Of a DNA stretch of 20,162 nt, positions 15,671 through 20,162 are shown piece after piece. The notes under the pieces were generated by a model that saw only the letters and a program-made list of their open reading frames with translations, was not told the origin of the DNA and did not search any database. This DNA is from Candidatus Nanopelagicales bacterium (GTDB taxonomy: Bacteria > Actinomycetota > Actinomycetes > S36-B12): positions 1 through 20,162 of the forward strand of contig JALQSY010000015.1 of NCBI GenBank assembly GCA_023264215.1. The letters run 5' to 3'. Position 1 is the first letter of the stretch, and each line of letters starts with the position of its first letter. Both the position numbers and the translations under genes were made by a program.

Positions 15671-17320
15671 ATGACCCAGCAGTTCTCGCAGGAGGCGGGG
15701 GCTCTCGCGCCTCCACTCCTCGACGCGACCATCATCGCCAACCTCCGCGACACGGCCGCTCGGTTCGGCGATCGTGAGGCCTTCGTCGACTGCGTCGCCG
15801 GGCTACGCGTGACCTACGCCGAATTCCTTTCCGAGGTCGAGGCGTGCGCCCTCGGCCTTCTGGCGATGGGCATCACCACCGGTGATCGCATCGGCATCTG
15901 GGCCCCCAATCGCCTCGAATGGGCGATCGCGCAATATGCCTCCGCCGCAATCGGCGCCATCTTCGTCACGATCAATCCGGCCTACCGCACCCATGAACTC
16001 GCCTACGTGCTCAACCAGGCCGGCATCGCACTCCTGATCGCCGCACCGGAATTCAAGGGCAGCGACTACCGCGCGATGGTCGGAAGCGTTCGCGCGGAGT
16101 GCCCCGCTCTGCAACACGCCATCTTCCTCGGGGATCCCGAGTGGGCCGACCTGCTCGAAGCAGGTCGCGCCAGCGACCCCTCGCGCCTCAGCGTCATCGA
16201 GTCCGGCCTGCGAGCCGATGACCCCATCAACATCCAGTACACCTCCGGCACGACCGGCTTCCCCAAGGGGGCGACGCTCAGCCATCGCAACATCCTCAAC
16301 AACGGCTTCCTGGTCGGCGAGAAGCTCGGCTACTCCGAAGCCGACCGGATCTGCGTTCCCGTGCCGTTCTACCACTGCTTCGGCATGGTGATGGGCAATC
16401 TCGCGGCGACCTCCCACGGGTCCACGATCGTGATCCCGGCGCCGGGATTCGATCCCGGCCTCACACTGCAGGCCGTCTCCGAGGAGCGCTGCACCTCCCT
16501 CTACGGCGTTCCCACGATGTTCATCGCCATGCTCAACCATGACGCCGTCGCGTCCCTCGACCTCGCATCGCTGCGCACCGGGATCATGGCGGGGTCGCCC
16601 TGCCCGGTGGAGGTCATGAAGCAGGTGATCGACACCATGGGGATGCACGAGGTCTCGATCTGCTACGGCATGACGGAGACGTCACCTGTCTCCACGCAAA
16701 CGGACAGGGACGACTCGATCGACCGTCGGGTCTCGACAGTCGGCCGAGTCCATCCGCACGTGGAGATCAAGGTCATCGATCCGACGACGGGCGAGACGGT
16801 CCCACGGGGCGTGCCCGGCGAATTCTGCACGCGTGGCTATTCGGTCATGCGCGGCTACTGGGAGGACCCGGAGCGCACGGCTGAGGCGATCGACGACGAG
16901 GGCTGGATGCACACCGGCGATCTCGCGGTGATGGATGACGAGGGCTACGTCAACATCACCGGCCGGATCAAGGACATGGTGATCCGTGGCGGCGAGAACA
17001 TCTACCCGCGCGAGATCGAGGAGTTCCTCTACGCCCATCCGGACATCATCGACGCCCAGGTCATCGGCGTGCCCGATGCCGTCTACGGAGAGGAACTCGC
17101 CGCATGGGTGAGGCTGCGACCGGGAGCTGACCCGCTCACGCCCGAGGCCCTGCGCGAGTTCTGCACCGGACGCCTCGCCCACTACAAGATCCCGCGCTAC
17201 GTGCGGGTCGTGGACGAATTCCCGATGACTGTCACCGGCAAGGTGCGCAAGGTCGAGATGCGCGACATCTCCACGGCCGAGCTCGGCCTGGACGCGGCCG
17301 CGGAAATCGAGACCGCCTAG
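15671..17320 (+). CDS. AMP-forming acyl-CoA ligase (fatty-acyl-CoA synthetase-like)
   Basis: A member of the adenylate-forming (ANL) superfamily, it should activate a carboxylic acid with ATP and transfer it to CoA. The 549-residue protein is complete. It has the P-loop [11 protein letters not shown] (190-200), YHCFGMV (234-240), the adenine-binding YGMTETSP (332-339), TGD with Asp417, the hinge [21 protein letters not shown] (start 431, split here as [16 protein letters not shown] then REIEE) and the C-terminal TVTGKVRK with the catalytic Lys524. The pattern resembles medium/long-chain fatty-acid ligases; the exact acid cannot be read. ATG at 15671 follows GAGGTGG by about 8 nt. It leads a three-gene plus-strand unit with a GluQ-like protein (15-nt gap) and an alpha/beta hydrolase, which may point to catabolism of an acid or aromatic. 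Confidence 0.93.
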   Translation: MTQQFSQEAGALAPPLLDATIIANLRDTAARFGDREAFVDCVAGLRVTYAEFLSEVEACALGLLAMGITTGDRIGIWAPNRLEWAIAQYASAAIGAIFVTINPAYRTHELAYVLNQAGIALLIAAPEFKGSDYRAMVGSVRAECPALQHAIFLGDPEWADLLEAGRASDPSRLSVIESGLRADDPINIQYTSGTTGFPKGATLSHRNILNNGFLVGEKLGYSEADRICVPVPFYHCFGMVMGNLAATSHGSTIVIPAPGFDPGLTLQAVSEERCTSLYGVPTMFIAMLNHDAVASLDLASLRTGIMAGSPCPVEVMKQVIDTMGMHEVSICYGMTETSPVSTQTDRDDSIDRRVSTVGRVHPHVEIKVIDPTTGETVPRGVPGEFCTRGYSVMRGYWEDPERTAEAIDDEGWMHTGDLAVMDDEGYVNITGRIKDMVIRGGENIYPREIEEFLYAHPDIIDAQVIGVPDAVYGEELAAWVRLRPGADPLTPEALREFCTGRLAHYKIPRYVRVVDEFPMTVTGKVRKVEMRDISTAELGLDAAAEIETA

Positions 17321-17323
17321 CGC

Positions 17324-17329
17324 GACAAT
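17324..17329 (+). promoter_or_regulatory. Possible -10 box before the GluQ-like gene
   Basis: GACAAT on the plus strand ends 6 nt before GTG 17336 in the 15-nt gap after the ligase gene. It has one mismatch to TANNNT (first base), but the spacing equals that of other leaderless starts in this window, and no Shine-Dalgarno precedes the GTG. Confidence 0.3.
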
Positions 17330-17335
17330 GGCGCC

Positions 17336-18079
17336 GTGGCCCTGACCCGGTATGCGCCGACGCCGAGCGGCTATCTGCACGCGGGGAACCTGCGCAATCT
17401 CGAACTGACGGCCGAGGTCGCCGCTGGCATCGACGCGGAGATCGCGCTCCGCATCGATGACGCCGATGCCGCCCGCTACCGGCGGGAGTACGTCGAGGAC
17501 ATCTTCTCGACGCTCGAGCGGATGGGCCTCGCCTGGACCATCGGCCCCCGCGACGTCGACGACTTCGAGGCCCACTGGTCCCAGCGCACCAGGACCGAGC
17601 ACTACCGCACCGAGCTCATGCGAGCGCGGGACCGGGGCCTGATGGTCTACGCATGCACCTGCTCCCGCTCCCAGCAGCGCGGGCCGGCATCGGGAGGCTG
17701 CGCAGGCGGGTGTCGATCGCGTGGAGACGCCTTCGAGCCAGGGGCGAGCGCTCTTCGCGTGGCAGTCCCTCGCGAGACGTCGATCACCGTGGGCGAGCAG
17801 CGCGTGCTCCTCGACGTCGAGATGGGCGACTTCATCATCTGGCGTCGCGACGATCTCCCGGCGTATCAACTCGTCTCCGTGGTGGAGGACCGCGACCTGG
17901 GCACGACCCATATCGTGCGGGGCCGTGACCTCCTCCCCTCGTCGGCCGCCCAGGTGTTCCTCGCGCACGCCTTCGGGGCTCCCAACGTGGCGGCGGCGAC
18001 GTACGTGCACCATGAACTCATCACCGACGGCGACGGCCGCAAGCTGTCGAAGTCGCAGATCCCTCGGGAGGGACCATGA
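17336..18079 (+). CDS. GluQ/GluRS-like class I synthetase catalytic-domain protein, short
   Basis: A stand-alone catalytic domain of the glutamyl-tRNA synthetase family, closest in layout to glutamyl-queuosine tRNA(Asp) synthetase (GluQ). Visible are the opening RYAPTPSGYLHAGNL (5-19, a HIGH-like HAGN at 15-18), RIDDADAARYR (39-49), a four-cysteine cluster Cys107/Cys109/Cys122/Cys126 resembling the GluQ zinc site, LPAYQLVSVVEDRDLGTTHIVRG (written in parts: LPAYQLVSVVEDRDL, TTHIVRG) and KLSKS (236-240). It stops seven residues after KLSKS (247 in total), whereas GluQ proteins usually continue for some 50 or more residues. The stop overlaps the hydrolase ATG as ATGA. It may be a true GluQ, a trimmed relative with another acceptor, or a decaying gene. 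Start GTG at 17336; an ATG at 17328 is out of frame. Confidence 0.8.
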   Translation: MALTRYAPTPSGYLHAGNLRNLELTAEVAAGIDAEIALRIDDADAARYRREYVEDIFSTLERMGLAWTIGPRDVDDFEAHWSQRTRTEHYRTELMRARDRGLMVYACTCSRSQQRGPASGGCAGGCRSRGDAFEPGASALRVAVPRETSITVGEQRVLLDVEMGDFIIWRRDDLPAYQLVSVVEDRDLGTTHIVRGRDLLPSSAAQVFLAHAFGAPNVAAATYVHHELITDGDGRKLSKSQIPREGP

Positions 18080-18906
18080 CGGACAGTCCGGAGATCGGCG
18101 TCTTCATCGACGCCGCAGGCATCTCGACGAACGTCCATGACACGGTCGTCGACCCGGGCGGCGGCACCGTGCTCCTCATCCACGGATCCGGACCGGGCGT
18201 CAGCGCCTGGGCGAACTGGCGGCTGACCATTCCCGAGCTAGCCCGCGACTTCCGGGTCGTGGCACCGGACCTCACCGGCTTCGGGTGTTCCGATCGCCAA
18301 GGATCGGCCTACAACATGGCCGGCTGGACCGCTCATGCTCTCGGCGTCATCGATGCCCTCGGGCTGGATCGCGTGCACGTCGTCGGCAACTCCTTCGGCG
18401 GATCGATCGCCCTGTCACTGGCGATCCACCATCCCGGGCGGGTCGATCGGCTCGGGCTGATGGGAGCCGTAGGCGTGCCGTTCGACATCACCCCGGGACT
18501 CGATGCCGTGTGGGGGTACGAGCCGAGCGTGGAGTCCATGGCCGAGCTCCTGCGCATCTTCACCGCGACCCCCGCCCCGGGCATCGACGATCTCGCCCGG
18601 CTCCGCTACGAGGCCAGCATTCGTCCCGGAGTCCACGAGGCCTACGCCTCGATGTTCCCCGCCCCCCGCCAGCGTTGGGTGGATGCCATGGCTCACGCCG
18701 ATGCCGACATCGCTTCGATCGCCGCTGCCACCATGATCATCCACGGTCGCGAGGACCGGGTCATCCCCCTCGCCGCGTCACTGCGACTGCTCGAGCTCAT
18801 CCCCGACGCCCAACTGCACGTGTTCGGCAACTGCGGTCACTGGACCCAGATCGAACACGCCGAGGAGTTCAGCCGGCTCCTGCGCGACTTCCTGCTCGAC
18901 CGATAG
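18076..18906 (+). CDS. Alpha/beta hydrolase, meta-cleavage-product hydrolase type
   Basis: The 276-residue cytoplasmic serine hydrolase resembles 2-hydroxymuconate-semialdehyde hydrolases (DmpD/XylF/TodF type), which cut C-C bonds in ring-cleavage products of aromatic catabolism. The oxyanion-side motif LLIHGSGPGVSAWANW (33-48), the nucleophile elbow GNSFGGS (104-110, Ser106), HGREDRVIP with Asp227 and CGHWTQIEHAEEF with His255 form a complete triad with family-typical surroundings. The ATG at 18076 lies within the end of the GluQ-like gene (ATGA), so translation is probably coupled. No dioxygenase or other meta-pathway gene is in the window, so the real substrate is uncertain. It converges on the SDR gene with a 3-nt gap between stops. 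Confidence 0.9.
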   Translation: MTDSPEIGVFIDAAGISTNVHDTVVDPGGGTVLLIHGSGPGVSAWANWRLTIPELARDFRVVAPDLTGFGCSDRQGSAYNMAGWTAHALGVIDALGLDRVHVVGNSFGGSIALSLAIHHPGRVDRLGLMGAVGVPFDITPGLDAVWGYEPSVESMAELLRIFTATPAPGIDDLARLRYEASIRPGVHEAYASMFPAPRQRWVDAMAHADADIASIAAATMIIHGREDRVIPLAASLRLLELIPDAQLHVFGNCGHWTQIEHAEEFSRLLRDFLLDR

Positions 18907-18909
18907 CGC

Positions 18910-19659
18910 CTACATGCGCAGGTAGGACGCTCCGTTGAGGTCGAGGATCCCGCCGCTGGCCCACTCGGCCTCCGGCGAGGCGAGGTAGACGACGGCGGCC
19001 GCGATCTCCTCGGCGGTCGCGATGCGGCCGAAGGGACTCTCGGCGCGTCGGACGGCACCCCCCTCACCCTCCATCGCCTCGATGGCCATGTCGGTGTCGA
19101 CGAAGCCCGGCGCGATGGTGGTCACGGCGATTCCGCGTGCCCCGAGGTACTTCGCCAGCGACTGCCCGAACGCCGCGATGCCTGCCTTCGTGGCGCCGTA
19201 GGCCGGGCTGTGCGGTTCGCCCCGGAAGGCACCTCGCGAGCCGATGTTGATGATCCGTCCTCCTGCGGGCATGTGCCTCACCGCGCACCAGGTCGCGTTG
19301 GCCGGCCCGGTGAGGTTGACCGCGATCGTCTCCTGCCAGGCTCGCTGCCACTCCTCGTACGAGGCCACATCGATCGGGTGACTGAAGAAGACCCCCGCGT
19401 TGTTCACCAGCACATCGATGCCGCCGAGGGCTGCCGCGGCCTGGTCGACCATGGCTCGCACCTGGTCGGGGTCTCGCAGGTCGCCTTGGACCGGGACATG
19501 CCCATGGCCCGCGAGCGAGGACACCACCTGGGTCGCGAGATCCTCGGATGCGCCGTAGTGGACCGCGACCGCGTAGCCGGCCTGCGCCAGGGCGCGCGAC
19601 GTGGCAGCGCCGATGCCGCGCGAGCCTCCCGTGACGAGTGCGGTGCGAGGAGCCTGCAT
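18910..19659 (-). CDS. Short-chain dehydrogenase/reductase (3-oxoacyl-ACP reductase-like)
   Basis: This classical SDR of 249 residues is probably an NAD(P)(H)-dependent oxidoreductase of the FabG-like group. It shows the cofactor motif TGGSRGIG (10-17), NNAG (86-89) and the catalytic Ser141, Tyr154 and Lys158 in IGSRGAFRGEP and SPAYGATKAG. IAPGFVDTDM then follows, and a C-terminal substrate/tetramer segment ASGGILDLNGASYLRM. The segment after the second strand (VHYGASED) lacks the Arg often seen in strict NADP enzymes, so the cofactor is uncertain. ATG at 19659 lies 6 nt after TAGGCT with no Shine-Dalgarno. Substrate unknown. Confidence 0.93.
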   Translation of the reverse strand: MQAPRTALVTGGSRGIGAATSRALAQAGYAVAVHYGASEDLATQVVSSLAGHGHVPVQGDLRDPDQVRAMVDQAAAALGGIDVLVNNAGVFFSHPIDVASYEEWQRAWQETIAVNLTGPANATWCAVRHMPAGGRIINIGSRGAFRGEPHSPAYGATKAGIAAFGQSLAKYLGARGIAVTTIAPGFVDTDMAIEAMEGEGGAVRRAESPFGRIATAEEIAAAVVYLASPEAEWASGGILDLNGASYLRM

Positions 19660-19665
19660 GCGCGC

Positions 19666-19671
19666 AGCCTA
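19666..19671 (-). promoter_or_regulatory. Putative -10 box giving a leaderless SDR transcript
   Basis: TAGGCT on the minus strand ends exactly 6 nt before the SDR ATG. It overlaps an inverted repeat, GGCCTACGTAGGC (19668-19680), which could be an operator, but its length is modest. No clear -35. Confidence 0.5.
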
Positions 19672-19709
19672 CGTAGGCCCTGCCCTCAGCCCGGCCGCAC
19701 CCGGTCTGG

Positions 19710-19715
19710 CAGGGT
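19710..19715 (+). promoter_or_regulatory. Possible -10 box of the small plus-strand gene
   Basis: CAGGGT on the plus strand ends 7 nt before ATG 19723, one base off TANNNT. No Shine-Dalgarno is present. Weak support from spacing only. Confidence 0.25.
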
Positions 19716-19722
19716 ATGCCGC

Positions 19723-19965
19723 ATGGCGCATGCGACCGGGGACGAGCCCGTCCACCTCAACAACCATCACCTCAATACGCTGACGGCGATCTTCAGCCAT
19801 CCGACCAGTCACAACATCCGCTGGGCGGACACGATCTCGCTGCTCGAGTATGTGGGCGACGTCGAGGAACGACACGACGGGAAGTTCAAGATCACGATCG
19901 GTCCGGAGACGGAGGTCTTCGAGCGGCCCCGGCACAAGGACATCGACACCCAGATGGTCGTCGAC
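19723..19965 (+). pseudogene. Small conserved protein (HicA-like hypothetical), 3' end missing at a junction
   Basis: The first 81 codons read as a small conserved protein: HLNNHHLNTLTAIFSHPTSH, NIRWADTISLLEYVGDVEE, HDGKFKITIGPETEVFERPR, KDIDTQMVVD. From memory this matches a widespread actinobacterial family of about 90-100 residues, sometimes annotated as HicA-like, whose members continue after VVD with LRRML and a short tail. Here the frame instead continues open to the window end with unrelated residues that are antisense to a glycosyltransferase gene. So the true C-terminus (roughly 15 residues) is lost at about 19957-19965. Either the contig is joined wrongly or the gene is truly broken. 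The function is unknown, and family naming is tentative. Confidence 0.65.
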
Positions 19966-20160
19966 CCAGTCCACCGGGACCTCGTGGATGCGCAGACCGG
20001 TCCGCTCGGCCAGCACCAACAGCTCGGTGTCGAAGAACCAGCCGGTGTCCTCGACCAGCGGCAGCAGGTCGCGGGCGCGATCCGACCGGATGGCCTTGAA
20101 CCCGCACTGCGCGTCGGAGAACCGGGTCGCGAGGGTGGTGCGCAGCAGCAGGTTGTACGA
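19957..20160 (-). CDS. Family 2 glycosyltransferase, internal fragment broken at a junction
   Basis: Reading inward from the right edge (first full codon at 20160), 68 residues match the C-terminal part of the catalytic domain of a dolichol-phosphate-mannose-synthase-like GT2: RFSDAQCGFKAIR (13-25), LLPLVEDTGWFFDTELLVLA (32-51) and GLRIHEVPVDWVDD (55-68). In this family WVDD is normally followed by a proline and a SRVDI-type segment. Here the frame becomes the antisense of the small plus-strand gene, and similarity stops. The start is outside the window and the natural C-terminus is missing. Such enzymes move a sugar to polyprenyl phosphate at the membrane; the sugar is unknown. See the junction finding for the two explanations. 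Confidence 0.75.
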
Positions 20161-20162
20161 GC

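Noticed and set aside
16682..18013. A 443-codon minus-strand open frame opposite the acyl-CoA ligase and GluQ-like genes
   Set aside because: Antisense shadow: both plus-strand genes have complete family motifs, and this frame has none.
18040..18110. A frameshift that would restore a longer GluQ C-terminus
   Set aside because: The following bases are the proper N-terminus of the alpha/beta hydrolase gene in an ATGA overlap. No GluQ-like continuation is visible in the other frames.
19669..19956. Continuation of the glycosyltransferase frame on the minus strand
   Set aside because: It is the antisense of the small conserved plus-strand gene, and GT similarity stops at WVDD.
19966..20162. Continued open plus-strand frame after the small right-end gene
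   Set aside because: It is the antisense of a convincing GT2 glycosyltransferase fragment. Open only because of high GC.
1..20162. CRISPR arrays, insertion sequences, phage or toxin-antitoxin islands
   Set aside because: No regularly spaced repeats, transposase or integrase motifs, terminal inverted repeats or composition breaks were seen, apart from the right-end junction. The HicA-like label of the small gene is too weak to call a toxin-antitoxin pair.

Overview
The window is a gene-dense, high-GC segment from an actinobacterium, most likely class Actinomycetia. It carries a proteasomal AAA ATPase (ARC/Mpa), the mycothiol ligase MshC, an F420-type luciferase-like oxidoreductase, and several small families mostly seen in actinobacteria (SCO1664 family, DUF3090, MSMEG_4193-type phosphomutase, DUF5703). 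From memory, the order mpa / trmI / PAC2 / mshC / SCO1664-like / DUF3090 / phosphomutase / uppP / M20 peptidase resembles the Rv2115c-Rv2141c stretch of Mycobacterium tuberculosis. This is therefore a conserved chromosomal neighbourhood, not a mobile island. I see no phage, transposon, plasmid or CRISPR signature.

Layout. 1-2732 (minus): a HAD phosphatase, the tRNA m1A58 methyltransferase TrmI and the N-terminal 372 codons of the proteasomal ATPase, which runs off the left edge. 2845-3696 (plus): a PAC2-family protein. 3693-6485: divergent pgi (minus) and gnd (plus), giving glucose-6-phosphate isomerase and an NAD-type 6-phosphogluconate dehydrogenase. 6476-9778 (minus): a histidine-phosphatase-like protein, DUF3090, an SCO1664 kinase-like protein and mshC. 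9847-12756: CorA (plus), then UppP and an LLM oxidoreductase (minus). 12848-15358: an unusual aldo/keto-reductase-fold protein and DUF5703 (plus), converging on an M20 peptidase (minus). 15464-15547: tRNA-Leu(GAG). 15671-18906 (plus): an AMP-forming acyl-CoA ligase, a short GluQ/GluRS-like protein and a meta-cleavage-type alpha/beta hydrolase. 18910-19659 (minus): an SDR. The right end (19723-20162) holds two genes broken at the same point: a small plus-strand protein and a minus-strand glycosyltransferase.

Two features run through the whole window. First, many genes have a TANNNT-type -10 hexamer ending 6-8 nt before the start codon and no Shine-Dalgarno, which is the geometry of leaderless mRNAs. 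Others (arc, PAC2, LLM, acyl-CoA ligase) have a -10 about 34-55 nt upstream plus a Shine-Dalgarno. Second, all five tail-to-tail gene pairs end with overlapping or nearly touching stop codons and no room for a terminator.

The best candidate for an undescribed system is the kinase-like / DUF3090 / histidine-phosphatase trio beside mshC. The most important caution is the likely chimeric or rearranged junction at 19957-19965.
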